Assembly (NCBI RefSeq): GCF_905475465.1
Contig: NC_062259.1
Span: forward strand, 8,628,501-8,692,500
Length of the DNA: 64,000 bases
Reading direction: 5' to 3'
Source of the DNA: Pieris napi
Lineage: Eukaryota > Arthropoda > Insecta > Lepidoptera > Pieridae
In this document: in pieces, positions 37,901 to 52,900 of the stretch
How the letters are laid out: each line of letters opens with the position of its first letter
Position numbering within the stretch: the stretch's first letter is position 1
The notes under the pieces: generated by a model
The model's input: only the letters and a program-made list of their open reading frames with translations
Databases searched by the model: none
What the model was told of the DNA's origin: nothing
Program-made: the position numbers and the translations under genes

Positions 37901-40900
37901 ATCATTAGGCAGTGAAGTGAACACATTTCTCTCTACCTTTTTATAATATTAATATAAGATTCCACATTGTCTCAAGGTTCTACATGGAGGTTAAAGGCCG
38001 CGAGCGGTCATGCGTGCCTTGTAACTGTTCGACCACCGGATCTTCTTCAACCAGCTGTTCGGCGGATGGAAAATGCAACTGTCTTGTCAACTTTGGAGGA
38101 AAACAATGTGAGCAATGCTCGCCCGGATACTACAAATACCCGGATTGTCTTTGTAAGTTAATATTTTATTTACTAATTAAAAAGTTAATTTCAACTATTT
38201 AGCTTAATCAACTCATTGAAATATAGATATACTTTAGACTTATTATTATCTATTTATATACCATTTCTAGAAATAAAAAGAAATAACAATAAAATCTAAT
38301 TGTACACCTTTCAACAGGCCGGCCAACACAGCATGTTTTTATACTTAATAACTATTAGAAACATTATTTACAGTATTATCTTAGGGTAAATGTTTATATT
38401 TTACTTCATATAATTTCGGTTCATCTTAAATATGTAATTAAAAATATAATTTAACATTTCCAGCCTGCAATTGTGATGAATCCGGAATGATTGGTTCAAC
38501 GTGTGACGACAACGGTCAGTGTCATTGCAAATCCAACTTCGATGGCACGAAATGTGAAAAATGTAAAGAGCAATTCTACAACTACCCAGCTTGCGAAGAA
38601 TGCAATTGCGATCCTAGAGGAGTCATTGCTTCATTTTCCGGTACGTAGCAAGAATTAAAAAATACACAGTGTTTATCACTAACGAAATTAATATAATTTT
38701 TATGGTACTTCAAAATATTTAAGAAAATTTCTAATTACTGAATATTTCTAGTCAGATATTTTTGATATATCAATATCTTGTTGGGAATCATTTGGCCAGA
38801 CATTATTAAAATTACAATTTTGTATATTTTATACCGACATTTTTTTATAGGTTGTGGCTCAGTTCCCGCGGGAGAGTTATGCCAATGCAAGGACCGTGTA
38901 CAAGGACGCATTTGTAACGATTGTAAAGCTCTTTTCTGGAATCTCCAAGAATATAATCCGTATGGATGTGAAGGTATTTGAGTACGCACACACAGACACA
39001 TGAAAAAACGATCTAAGATCGTTTTACGATTCCGTCTAGTTTTCTTGATAAGAATTTTATTTAACACCAAATTTTCTCAGCTGGCAAAGCTTCACATACA
39101 CATGTATATAAAAAAACAAAATCGGCATATTAGTCTAAGATCCCGATTTAAAACGACCTTCACCGAGATGCTTTTTCGCAGGCAACCTATACCACCGTGT
39201 TCAGAATAAAATAATCTTTAATTTCATTCAATAAACAGACCGTTGCAAAATGCTAGTACAGATTTACCTGTTTATACCTGGCAACCCGATAGTTGTGACC
39301 GGAAAAGAATAGGCAACCTAACGTTTGCATATTCTATGGGCTTCATACTTTCGATTGGTACAGAATTTATCTAATAATCATACTGGTGAAATATTTAAAA
39401 AAATATTTTTTTTAAATTATTAATTCAACATACTCTGGACTGAAATTTGCTAGGCAACCCATATGGATTATATTTATTGACATATTAAATTAAATATAAA
39501 ATACGTTTCATTAAATAAGCATCTCGGTGAAGGTCGTTTTATAGATTTAGATCATATACTATATACAAATTCAGAATATTTTTTTGATATATTTTTAATA
39601 ATTTAAGAATGCGACTGCAATTTGGCCGGTACATTGGGAGGTTTGGGCGCTTGTAACACTCGTAGTGGGCAGTGTACTTGTAAAATGCACGTTGGCGACA
39701 GACAATGTGACGTATGCCAGGATGGATTTTACAGCTTACAGACGCATGATCTCTTCGGATGTACTGGTAAGTCATTCATGTTCTTCTTTAAATTATGATT
39801 TTTGTTAATGAAATATTGTGGACAGTAAATAAGTAATTTAATGTTTTGTAAATTGGCACTTTTTGTACTAATTTTGAACAACTTCGTAAGTAAAAAAACA
39901 TGCTATTAAAATGACATATTTTATGTGTATGAAAGCTATTTTATATTTTAAGAGAAATAATACGACAATAAAATTTGTATAACAAATAATGCGTCAAACA
40001 ATTTTCTAAGTAAACGGTTCCTGGTTCATCGGTGCTTTAAATAATAGACGACTTTTTTTACTATATATTAACCAATCACGTCTAAAAATATACTAAGTAC
40101 GAAATAATTAAAAGTGTGTAGAAATGAAACGAATCCTAAATAAATGTAATGTAAATGTTAAAGAGAGTGCCAGCATCTGGCTATACTCTCGGAGCGTAAA
40201 TGCGACGATTTATGAAATCGCCACGCTTATACAAAGAAAGTCTGAGTGAGCAAAATGAACAGCCTTGGCTCGTACAAGCTTATAACTAGACAATAATTAT
40301 ACTTTTATAGATTTTCTGATAATCCACAAATATTTATATTCTTTGATATTTCTTAATAGCTTGCGACTGCGACATCGGTGGTTCGATTGATAACAACTGT
40401 GATAAAACCACTGGGCAGTGTCGTTGCCACTCTCGCGTAGAGGGCAGACGTTGTGACCGTCCAATTAGAGCTCACTACTTCCCAACATTGCATCAATTCC
40501 AGTACGAAATAGAGGAAGGGCTCACTCAATCTGGGCCAGTAAGATATAGGAACTCGGAAGATGTCTTCCCGGGCTACTCGTGGAAGGGATATGTTGTTTT
40601 CTCATTGCTACAGGTATTTTTTTCAGTTTAAAAAAAGGATTATAAAATAATCTTATATATGGGAGCATTGGCGTTACTGTCAGCTGTATGTATTATTAAA
40701 GCATGTCAAGGGGCTTATAAATTAATAATGTTAAAGACCAAGACTGTTAATTAGTAATATTTGATTTGCCATTATTGCTAGAAACTAAAAACTATGACGT
40801 CAGCAATGTTCAATCCGCCATGTTTTGTTGATTCAGCTCGTGCTTCCTGTTTTTTGCTTACTCATATGTTCTCTTGTTAAGATTCTCATTGTTGCTTGAA

Positions 40901-43900
40901 AATATAAAATTCCTAAGCACCTTTCTTCTTTTCTTCAAGTAAAATCCACGGTCTTTCTCAGTCATGTAGTTGCCCTTGTTGTAGTTGTCATTGTATCCTA
41001 CTTTATTCTTCGTTGTATATAATCTACATACGAAAAAATTTACATAGAGATATGTAGGTATATAACTTCTAGTAATCTTCATCAAACTTCAAAACATTTC
41101 CTTAATGACATAAAAATCTAATATCATTGATAATTAGTTAGTATGTATCTCAATTCATCATGGTAATGTTCAATTTTAAACTTACTATTTATCACCAAGG
41201 AGATTCCTCATGGCCTTTAAATTTGTATTATTATAGTTCTTAATTTGTTAGTGTTAAGGAGTTATAGTTGAGAATTGATCACTAATTGATTGAGGGTCTT
41301 GAAATTAAATAAATTGCAATAATAACACGTGCGAATCGTATGGCACTTAGAGTAGTGGTCAGTGGACTGTATATACATATTTGGACAGTTAGCATTTGCG
41401 CTATTTGATTCGATATATTATTTCTTGCTTGCTATAAATTTTGTCATAAATATAGGTGTTTTATAAGCACAAGAACAGCTTTTAAGTAATTATTTTGTTA
41501 CAGAATGAAGTAATTACCGTAGCACATATTGACAAGTCCTCGCTTTACCGTATTGTGTTAAAATACGCGAATCCCTTACGGGATCCCGTCACAGCCACCA
41601 TTATTATAACACCTGAGAGTGTCGTGGAGACGCAGCAGAGGTACTATCAATTAATAATACTTTAGTACTAAAAAATATATTTAATATTAATTCTAACAAA
41701 CTTAAAGCTCTACATATAAACTTATTCTTACCCTTTTTAATTATGTAAAAACCAAAACTGAATAAACTAATGTTCCTCGACTCATACATGTCAAGTCAAA
41801 GTCTGTAAAACGTCGAAAATACTCGACTGTTTTGCGTTGTAATGTTTCTTTCCATATAAAGTCGCTGTATATAGTTTACTCTGTAATACAAAAAAAATGT
41901 ATCCAAAATATCTGTGGTCATAGATCAGACAATGATAAGTACATTCATTCATATATCGAGTGTTTCATAATTGAATAGTGCCTTCAAGATTTCTTAATAA
42001 TTTAATTGCTTGTCCTGTAAAGTAATGAAATTGCATTTAACATATTCTGACCTATGGCCACAGACATATTCTTATAAGCGCCTTGGCTAAAACAATAACG
42101 CAATGATGTAAGAGTAAAGGTAGCGGGAAGACTGTTTTATAGTAACGGTTTTTATACACACGCTTAACGCTATATCTGTATATATCTGTGTTCCAAACAA
42201 TTTTAAATACAATTAATATATTTACAGGTTTAATGTATATCTACGGCCAACAACCCAACCGCAACTTATGACCGTACAATTGGAGAAAGGAAACGCTCCG
42301 GCGCCATTCGTAATGAACGCAGGAAATTGGACTGTCACTATTAAAACTACAAAGGAGATTATGATTGTGAGTAATTTTGATATACATTTGTATGTTATAA
42401 TCCGATTAAAACAAAAAGCTTAGCTTGTATTCACTGAATTTGATTTCCCAATAGTACGTAGAGATCTTTTGTTAAGACAGACAAGGATAGCAATACACGA
42501 AACTTCTTCAGTGCCTTCTTCACTTCTAAAGGTGACGTTAGTCGTGCCACACAATTTCCTCCACTCTTCCCTGTCTTTGGCAAGGATACACGATACAATA
42601 GAATACGATTAATATGACTTATTTTTCAGGATTACTTTGTCCTCGTTCCTGAAGCTTATTACGAAGCGACAGTTCTAGTTAAAGTAGTTGACAAGCCCTG
42701 TATTATTGGAGACAAGAAACTGTGCAGACATTTTGCTTACCCCAGCCTTAGTGGGAGACCCACTGGTGACGTTACGACTTTGGTGACACCAGTAAATGAA
42801 TATATCAATGACCTTGATGTGAGTAAAATTTTATATCTAGAGTTTCTTTTCATTATAAATTATTTCATAACATAAACATAACGGTGTCATAGTATTTTTT
42901 TCTTTGAAATAAATTTTGATTTATAAATTTCATATTAAAGATTGTTTTGTAGTAAGACTTTAAAGTGTCTAGCGATGCATACCTAAGTCGTTTCTAACTA
43001 TCAAAGAGGTATATAAAGATAAAAAATCAACTTTCCACCATTACTATTATAATCTCTTTACAGCAACTAAAAGAGTACAACGCCGGACCAAATGATATAC
43101 CGCTATTGAACGATGCTCAGAGCGAGCTTCAATTCAATCTGAAGATAGACCCAAGTGGTCCTTACATTCTAATAATCGAATACGTCACACCAGTAAACAA
43201 AATCGCGTTGACAACTATCACACAATCCAACGACGACTCATACAAATTCTCGCCAAAGGGAATAGTGGCCATTAAATTCAAGTCCGGAGATGGTCAGGAG
43301 TCATACGCTTTAGCCAATTTAAATGATTGTCCGTTCACATCACCCTGTAGACAGGTTATTTTGGATGACCTCTCGAAGATAAATGTGTTTAATGTTCAAG
43401 ATGCTAATAATGTTGTGTACATAGATGTGAGTATTTTGTTCATTTATTCTATCGTTCGTCTATGCTGTGGACTTTTAAAGTACATATGTGTTGTGCACTC
43501 TTGGGGCAAAAGGCATAAAGATTTAGGCTGAATTTAGTCTCACGCTCACCGTCAGCGCTCATAGATCAGCGCGTAGTTCGTCAGCGCTGACGCTCAGCGT
43601 GGTTCGTTTTAGTATCGTACTGACCGCCTTACTCGACCTGTATCCACTTCGCGATTTGTCATGTCTGTACACGCTGACAACGTCCGTTCGACACTACAAC
43701 GCTCACTGAAAGCAGAGGCGCTCTAGCGATCGTCAGCGCTGACAGCTACGCGGCGCCGACGCGCGATGCGTACGGCCGCGCAGCCGTCGGCGCTGACCAC
43801 CGTGCGCGCTGATAGCTACGCGTCATTCAAAAACGCTTCCTAGAAGTTCCTATATCTCGACCATCAGCGCCGACGGTGCGCGTGCGGTCGGCGTGACACT

Positions 43901-46900
43901 AAATTCAGCCTTAATGTAAAATTGTTAAAATAACGTATATTTGCTAAGGATATAGTTGAGGTTTAATGCTTAATTTAGTCTGAATTACTTTTGAAATCAT
44001 AATATAAATCGACGGACCAATGTTGTTGGTTTAAATTTTAAATATGTAAGTATTATTTATTTAGTTAGTCATATCCTTTAGAGATTATGTTTATTCAATA
44101 TTATGGAATAATTTTAGGGTGATATCGGTACGTTAGCGGGTATTAAGTCAATAGTTGCCATACCAGAGGCTGAATGGCACTTGGACTACATAACCCCGCG
44201 CCCATATTGTCTAAGACGCGAAGGGAAATGCGTGCCTGCTGTGTTCTCTGCTGCTGTTGACTCTAAAAAGGTATCTTAAATTTTTCAATTTGTCTAGGCA
44301 TGTGAACCGAAATTACATTTAAATGCACTGAAATACTAATTTAATTTTTTATGTTGCTGTCTAAGTATGTTTTTCTCACTCTGTATCTAATCTGTGTCTT
44401 GGGCTCCGAAACGAGTAATTTCCAGCGCTCTCTGTGCTGTGCCACTTCCCGCTATTTTCATTCAGTTGTAGCTAGCAGTTACTGTGGTATGCTTCACTGC
44501 CCGATCATACCCATTAAGCGCTCCCCAACCAAAGTAGTCCACGTTTACAAGAGTAAACCCCAAGATAACATTGTAACAATCCGGTGTTTAAATGTAATTA
44601 AGAATTTCTTATTTGTTTTTTGCACCAGGAGATTATAAAAAATACTAGCTGTAAAATTATTATTTATTGCTAAACTAAAATAAAGAGTGCTTAGAGTAAG
44701 ATTTAGCAACGAGAGACAACAACAGGGCTAGTTGCTAAAATTCGTCGTTGGGGAACGTTTACTAACTTTTGACTACCTCCCTGCTAAATTTCATCTTTGT
44801 ACGACAAGTTTTCAATATTTAGTGATGAGTGATTTTGCTTCTATATAAATAGGTTATGACTTAAAATTTACCAATGAAATTAAAAAAAAACAAATTGAGT
44901 CTAACATCTTCGGTGTTTAGACAACACAAATTATTGTATGTTAATATGTGAAATTGTTTTATCTATTGATTTGAAGGTTGAAATCGAGTCTGGACTGGGA
45001 GGCGACCGTGAAACCCGTCCACAAATTCTTGACAACTCCACCGTTGTCGTATATTTGACGTCTGAATCAGAACCCATCAAAATTGAATCTAAAGTTCCGA
45101 AGCCAGGGGATTATATATTTGTTGTACACTATTATCAACCAAATCATCCAGGTACATATTCAAACCAACCGATGAACACTACTTTATAAAAAATAAAATA
45201 AAAATATACGTAACTGTATAAAAAATAATGTAATTCATTCGGCTACGACCCTTTACATGAAAATAGCCTATTATGAACCTTACCTTTATAAAACTTAAAA
45301 ATAAAATCATCAACAACTCAAATTAATGTTATGTAACATACACTTGTCTTGTTAAATAAGATAACTCAAACTCAAACTCAAAATATCTTTATTCAAGTAG
45401 GTAACTAAGTACACTTTTGAATAGTCAAGTTAAATTAATCGTAAATTTACATTTACTACCAGTTCGCAAGTCAAGGGCGTAGAGCGGGTAAGAAGAACTG
45501 GCAAGAAACTTTCCGCCACTCTTTTTAATCGCCAAGTATTGTCATACAAATTGTTTGAACTGGAGCACCTTAATCTCATGTGTATATATATATATATATT
45601 ATATCTAGTCTTGCCGTAAATACTGAAAAAAAGGTGCGTGTACGGAGTAAGAGTCATTTCAAAAATTCTATTGCAAATAACTTTCATTACTTTTACATTG
45701 TGTTAGTTTAATAAATAAATATAAAACAATTTAAAATATAAAAAGCTTATTCGAAGTGGTCTCCATTTGGCTGCAAGACAGTCCTTTAAACATTGAAGCT
45801 AGTTATCAATAGAAGCACGCAATCTTTCCATGGGAAAATTCTTCTCTGCCAATCGTACGGATTGTTTTAGTGACTCCAAATTAAAAGCACGCCGTAGTCT
45901 CTAAAACTGACCACAAATGATAATCCAGCGGATTAAGATCGGGACTAGACAACGCAGTTTTCAGCTCTGATGAAGTCCGAAACGTTCGTTTCCAACCTAG
46001 ACTGCGTAGACCGAGCTTTATGACCCGGCGCCGAGTCTTGCTGGAAGGACCATTCTTAGTTATTGAAAGGGCTACACCGCCTTCTCAAGAAGGGTATCTT
46101 GATACACTTGTACCGATGTTTTGATACATTTTTCACAGAAGTATGGCTCAGTGACTCCTTCATAGCTAATACTCTACGGAACCATCAATGAACTCGGATA
46201 GTGACTTCGTTGCATAAATAAATACGGACATTTTGTTTGTTAAAATGTTGCTCAATTGTAAAAATTTACTCATCGTTTTAACTAAATTTTTCTGTGACCT
46301 CCATTTGCGTACCGCTTCAGTATTTGTTTCGATTCGAGGTGGTACCCTTTTATTTTTTAAATTATCAGTTAAGAAATGACCAAGTACATCTCTTATAGGC
46401 TACAAGTCCTAAGTCATCTTTTAAAATACGCGACAGGTTCTAGGTGTTATCTCTCGAGATAAAATCTTTTGCTTTCGGACAGGATTTCTTCGAATTCTTT
46501 CCCTTAATTGCTTAAAGGTGGTCACTTTCTACGAACGCTACGTGGACGTCTAGATCTTTTTCTGTCACAGAGGTCTCATTGTAGCTATGAATAGCCCGGT
46601 ACACAAATAACTTACTAATACCAAGCGTATGGAGAGTTTTGAAAATTGCATATGGCTCCATACCTATTTTGTGTAAAGCAATCGCAGCGATTCGGTTCTC
46701 TTTATCACCCCACTCCATTTTAATATCGCAAAATATTGTACAACGTATTTTCTCCAAAATTAGAAAAATAGATGCACAATCATATTATAAAAATGACAGA
46801 TTCCAAATTCAAATGTAATATTTTGTTTATTTTTAATTCTAACAGTATTTATGGCCAGACTAAGTATATATAGTATATATATGTATATATGTATCTATAT

Positions 46901-49900
46901 ATATACGTCAGATGTTATTAGTTTGAATTTTCATTAACAAAAAAATATTTATTTTTATTGACAGAAAGTGCAATTGATGTATCATTGACGACTGAAGGTC
47001 AAATCTTCGAAGCATCAGTACCAGTTGAACATTGCCCCTCTAACTCTGGTTGCAGAGCGTTACTAACATTAGCCGATGGAAACAAGCAATTCCCGATTAA
47101 TGAAAACTTTACTTTACAATTTAAGGTTAGTGTCTTGGTGACATTTAGTTTTTTATTATTTTTATTCACAGATGGCGTTGTAATTATTGTAATTGTTAAG
47201 GACGCAATAGCGATACCATTCCAGAACGTTTATAGACGGTATATAAGGTTTTATATACGATTTAGGATTCACTTTGCTAGAGAATTTCCTGTAGTGGAGT
47301 TGACTACAGGAGAAGTTTAATTTGTATTTCATGTAAAAGTGATTGAGAAGTGTCTACTGGCCTTCCATTATTATACTTTCATGTCTGATTCCGTAAGTCA
47401 AGTTATTTTATTATATTTTTTAAAATTAGAAATATTTGAGAATTTATTTTTCAAAATGTTTCAAAATTCCATTGTTACTTTTTTTCGGAAATTGAGTATT
47501 TGTGTTAACTATGAACTAGTTAAAATGCATTTTTAAATCAACGTTAATTAATTTATTTTATTTTAAAATGTAATTAAATTGTAATCTTCATACTTTCCCA
47601 GAAAATTTTGATAAAAGGTTGAAATAAACTTGTTCGTTCATGCGTAATAGAATAATCATTATTTTAATAATTAATATTTTTTATTGTATTAAAGTACCAA
47701 TTCAATTCATATAACTCTTACTCTTTTTTAGAGAATATCAAACGGTTTCTTTCAAAAAATGTCTTTCCTTTTTTTTAACCAATTGATTTAAGAGCCAGTT
47801 CTTCGTCTTTTTAATATTTGCGGTTCTAGAATTTCTCTATCAAAGAAACTTGTTTTTGCCATGTCACTGCTAAGCGATATCTTCCAGGCAACCCTAATTA
47901 AAGAAAATAATTGTGAAGAAGTGCAAAAGTGCCAAACCCTATTTATATTTATTTATTAACAATTCGTTGAAAGTATACAGAAATATTGTACATTTAAATA
48001 ATTAAATAAAAAGGAAAGCAACTGCCGGCCTTATCCAGGCAACAAAGAGTAAAATCAATGAAATCTTAATATTAAAATAAAAACAACTAAAAACGTATTA
48101 AAACAGAAATATAAAGTAATTGAAGATAAAAACATGATTATGAAATTTTCATAAACATTTCATCACTTTTAAATAAAATATACTATTTTCAAGCTTTATA
48201 TGTTCTTGTGTATGCGAATTATTTAATGTTTCACAAAGATCAATCATTAATTTAGAATCTCAAATTTGGTGTTGATTGATGTACAGGGGCAGTTATTACT
48301 GGATACCTTCTGATTTCTTTTTCAATTCGACGAAAGACAAGTCTTCATGCCGAATAATAATGTGTGTCGCATGTTAATTAACTTAAAATATCATGTTACT
48401 GGAAAAAAGAAAAAAATTAATAAGTTACTGTCGAGTTCCAGAAAAATCATAATTTGTTAAAATACCGAGAATCACGCTATAATATATGTTATTTGCTGCT
48501 GACCTAAAGAAATGATAAAATACATAATTAAAAATGGATTAAACATAGAAAAGTAATTTCTCGTTCATAGATAGCAACGTTCCGAATTTTTAATATAGCT
48601 ATTTTTTAAATATGTTCGTCGTATATCTTAAGGTTTACCTTTGTTAAGCATATTTAAAAAAAGATTGGTGAAACATGGTAAAAATACTAAAAAAATGTTT
48701 TACCCAATAATTTGAAATGCACCAAACATATATGGAAACTGCCGCGAGATTTCGCTTAAATAATCCTTTCTGCGCATATAAGATGACGACTAACTTTACA
48801 TTTAATGAATTATTCAAAAGAGAAAAATACAAGAGACAACAACACTGACCTACAATGAGTACTTATAGAAACTGGTGAATAATAACTTTTTGAAATGGGA
48901 ATGTCATTTTTAGATATACTTAGACATCGTAATAATAAAAAATATTCTAAATACCTTTCTAATCTGAATTATATTACGATGCTTTGTATCTGAGAAATCT
49001 AGAAATTAGACTACAGTTTTAAACTCATTGAATCTCATATTTGAGTATTTATCTATAATCTTACAATCGCCTTAACATTTCTGTTTCTCTCTTAATATTA
49101 CATCTTCATTTTAATTTCATTTAGATTTTTTCTTATACATTTATTGCACAAGAATATGAAAAACAAGTAAAACATGGTGTAACGGGCGGCCTCTTCCAGG
49201 CAACTCAAATCAAAGAAAACAGAGTTTTACGGTGCATGTACTTTTACTATTAAAATTTATTTTTAATTTTATTGCCAATATTATTAAATTCTTGTGCAAT
49301 AAGTGAAAATACATAAAAGGGTACCAAGAGCAAAATACATGCGCAATACCTGATGTAAAAATACAGATACATGTATATATAATAATGTGTAAAAAAACCT
49401 GTTGTTGACTGTTTACCCGACATCTACGCCATTTTATTTCGTCCCTTTATGTAAAGAGGAACCCATACAAAATTATTCGCTACCTTGAATCTCAAAGATA
49501 TTTGTTTTTGTTATTGAAGGGCGGTGGAAACAGTGGATTATGGCTGGACTACGTACTAGTTGTGGCGAAATCAGATTTTGTTGACAGTGCACTTAAAGAA
49601 GCTAATATGGTTGATTATACACGTGAATTCATTGGAAACTGTACGATGAATCATTACTATATTAGTTCAAACCAAACTGGTAAGTTTTAACTCTTATTGT
49701 ACTACAATGTATCGGCTTGTTATTAAATTTATTTTTAAATAGCATGTATTTTTATAGTTTTTTGTACTTTATAAGGTCAGCCCTTTGTGGCTCACAGAAC
49801 AGGAATTTAAATATTATTTTTATTGAAAATTAAAAATCAAGCGCAGCGAAATCTTTATATTTATAAATCTTCTGTGCGTCTGTTTGTTATGGATCTTCTA

Positions 49901-52900
49901 AACGGCTGGACCGATTTGTGTGTTTTCAAGTTGATTCGAGAGTGGTTTAGATTTACAGTTAGATTATATTTTTTTGTATTTTGTATTGATTGAGATTTTT
50001 AAAACTTGTGGTCTCTTAAATATTGTTTAATAATTCAACATTTAATATAGCAGCGAAATCTTTATATTTATAAATCTTCTGTGTGTCTGTTTGTTATGGA
50101 TCTTCTAAACGGCTGGACCGATTTGTGTGTTTTCAAGTTGATTCGAGAGTGGTTTAGATTTACAGTTAGATTATATTTTTTTGTATTTTGTATTGATTGA
50201 GATTTTTAAAACTTGTGGTCTCTTAAATATTGTTTAATAATTCAACATTTAATATAGCAGCGAAATCTTTATATTTATAAATCTTCTGTGTGTCTGTTTG
50301 TTATGGATCTTCTAAACGGCTGGACCGATTTGTGTGTTTTCAAGTTGGTTCGAGAGTGGTTTAGATTTACAGTAAGATTATATTTTTTTGTATTTTGTAT
50401 TGATTGAGATTTTAAAAACTTGGGGTCTCTTAATAAATTTTTAATAGTTCAACATTTAACATAACAGCGAAATCTTTATATTTATAAATCTTCTGTGCGT
50501 CTGTTAGTTATGGATCTTCTAAACGGCTGGACCGATTTGTGTGTTTTCAAGTTGGTTCGAGAGTGGTTTAGATTTACAGTTAGATTATATTTTTTGTATT
50601 TTGTATTGATTGTGATTTTAAAAACTTGGGGTCTCTTAAATATTGTTTAATAATTCTACATTTAAAATACATAGCAGCGAAATCTTTATATTTATAAATC
50701 TTCTATGTCTGTGTGTGTTTGTTATTGATCTCCTAAACGGCTGGACTGATTTTTGTGTATCAAGTTGATTTGAGAGTGGTTTAGATTTACAGTTAGATTA
50801 TATTTTTTGTATTGATTGTGATTTTAAAAACTTGGGGTCTCTTAATTATTTTTTAATAGTTCAACATTTAACATAGCAGCGAAATCTATATATTTATCTT
50901 CTGTGTGTGTGTTTGTTATTGATCTCCTAAACGGCTTGACCGATTTGTGTGTTTTCAAGTGGATTCGAGAGTGATTTAGACTTTCAGTTAGTTGATATTT
51001 TGTATTGATTGTGCGTTAAAAAACTTGGGCTCTCTTGGATATTGTTTAATAATTCAACATTTAATATAAAACTAATTTCTTTAGGATTTTGCCGAGACGC
51101 AATGTTCTCGATAACATCTGAGTACAATAGCGGTGCGTTGGCTTGTCTATGTGATTTTATGGGATCAACTGAGTTGGAATGCAACACATTTGGTGGGCAA
51201 TGTCCTTGTAAAGGCAATGTGATTGGTCGAACCTGTAGTTCCTGCCGAACTGGATACTACGGCTTCCCTAATTGCCTTCCTTGTCACTGCCCGTCTACGG
51301 CTATATGCGATGATAACGGTGAGTCATATACGTAGAAATACATATATAAGTCACGTTGTTTAGGGCAGGGTAGTGGGTTGCTGTAAAGTTCTATGGGGAT
51401 CATTTTCATATTGCATTTAGAGATATATAGGTAAGTATTAGAAACTTTAGTGCATTGAAACTAGACTTAATTATTCCTCTATTAAGATTCAAGGACGTAC
51501 ATAGTTAATATATTTTTTAATTTTACTATTTAATGGTCATTTGGTTAAGAGTGAACTAGATATGTATTTAATAAGCCGTATGACATATAGGAAATTATTT
51601 TAACAGGCCAATGTATATGTCCGAAGAACGTGGAGGGTGAAAACTGCGATCGTTGCAAACCATACACTTTCAACTTTGATGTTCAGCGTGGCTGTGACGA
51701 TTGTAATTGTAATCCTCTTGGTGTTGTCGACAATCAACTGCAATGTGAAGGGGACAGTGGAAATTGCGCGTGAGTATTAATGGATGTGATTTTTAGATAA
51801 AATTTCTTTGTAATTCTGGACTAATGTCTGTATTTCCGAAGTAATTCCTAAAAACCCGGAAACAGTTAGCTCTTTTGCTAGTGTCCATGCTAACACTTAA
51901 CTGGTGTTCTTCAGTTAAAATGTGCTTAGAATTCTGAAGTAATGTGCGTAGGAATATTTTCGAAGTAATTCTTTAAATACCGGAAACATTTAGCTCTATT
52001 GCTAGTGTCCATGGTATCACTTCACATGTGATCTTTTGTAAAAATTTGATAAGAATTCTGAAGTAATGTGCGTAGGAATATTTTCGAAATAATTCCTTAA
52101 AAACCGGAACCAACTAGCTCTATTGCTAGTGTCCAAGGTATCACTTAACAGGTGATATTTTGTAAAAATTTGATAAGAATTCTGAAGTAATGTGCGTAGG
52201 AATATTTTCGAAATAATTCCTTAAAAACCGGAACCAACTAGCTCTATTGCTAGTGTCCATGGTTACTCTTAACAGGTGATCTTTTGTAAAAATTTGATTA
52301 GAATTCTGAAGTAATGTGCGTAGGAATATTTTCGAAATAATTCCTTAAAAACCGGAACCAACTAGCTCTATTGCTAGTGTCCATGGTTACTCTTAACAGG
52401 TGATCTTTTGTAAAAATTTGATTAGAATTCTGAAGTAATGTGCGTAGGAATATTTTCGAAATAATTCCTTAAAAACCAGAAACAACTAGCTCTATTGCTA
52501 GTGTCCATGGTATCACTTAACAGGTGATATTTTGTAAAAATTTGCTTAGAATTCTGAAGTAATGTGCATAGGAATGTTTTCGAAGTAATTCCTTTTAAAA
52601 ATGTGTGTTAAATTCTCGTAAAATAAATGTAATGTATTCAATGCCGCGTATGTATATTATCAGGTGCAAAGAGAACGTAATAGGCCGCGTCTGTGACCAC
52701 TGCGTACCGGGACATTATGCATTCCCAGACTGTTTTCCTTGTACTTGTGACCTTGATGGAACTACTGATGATGTTTGCGACCAGAATACAGCACAGTGCT
52801 ACTGTAAAAAACACGTTAGGGGTCAGGTATGTAAATATTGTGTTGTGTTAATCAATTTATTATAGACCAAAGTAATTATGATAATTAATTGGGAACAAAA

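Larger units (their letters stand above)
34940..40454 (+). other. LanA: LanA LEa array, exons 6-16
   Basis: Residues 263-808 are laminin EGF-like modules in tandem, with exon borders mostly in phase 1 at module junctions. Landmarks: CMCNGHADTC, CCPGFEQKKW, CNCHNHTTEC, CECNTVGSVSQVC, CNCDTSGTQP and CNCSTTGSSS. Further on come CGSVPAGELCQCKDRVQG and CDCDIGGSIDNNC. The array leads into RRCDRPIRAHYFPTLHQFQY, the entrance of domain IVb. Confidence 0.94.
40455..51143 (+). other. LanA: LanA domain IVb region, exons 16-25
   Basis: Residues 809-1373 have few cysteines and no LE pattern. This matches the large IVb globule of alpha-3/5-type chains, placed between the first and second LE arrays. Readable stretches include FPGYSWKGYVVFSLLQ, SSLYRIVLKYANPL and DYFVLVPEAYYEA. 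PSGPYILIIEYV, PEAEWHLDYITPRPYCL and CPSNSGCRALLTLADGNK follow. Exon 24 (GGGNSGLWLDYVLVVAKSDF) lies alone between two long, repeat-filled introns. Confidence 0.9.

Noticed and set aside
44351..44638. 95-codon plus-strand frame with a hydrophobic N-terminus in LanA intron 21
   Set aside because: It lies between two well-supported exons, has no homologue that I recognise, and length alone is not convincing in AT-rich DNA.
49843..52593. Regular repeats that could suggest a CRISPR array
   Set aside because: Units of 207 and 124 bp repeat without unique spacers, and the host is an animal genome.
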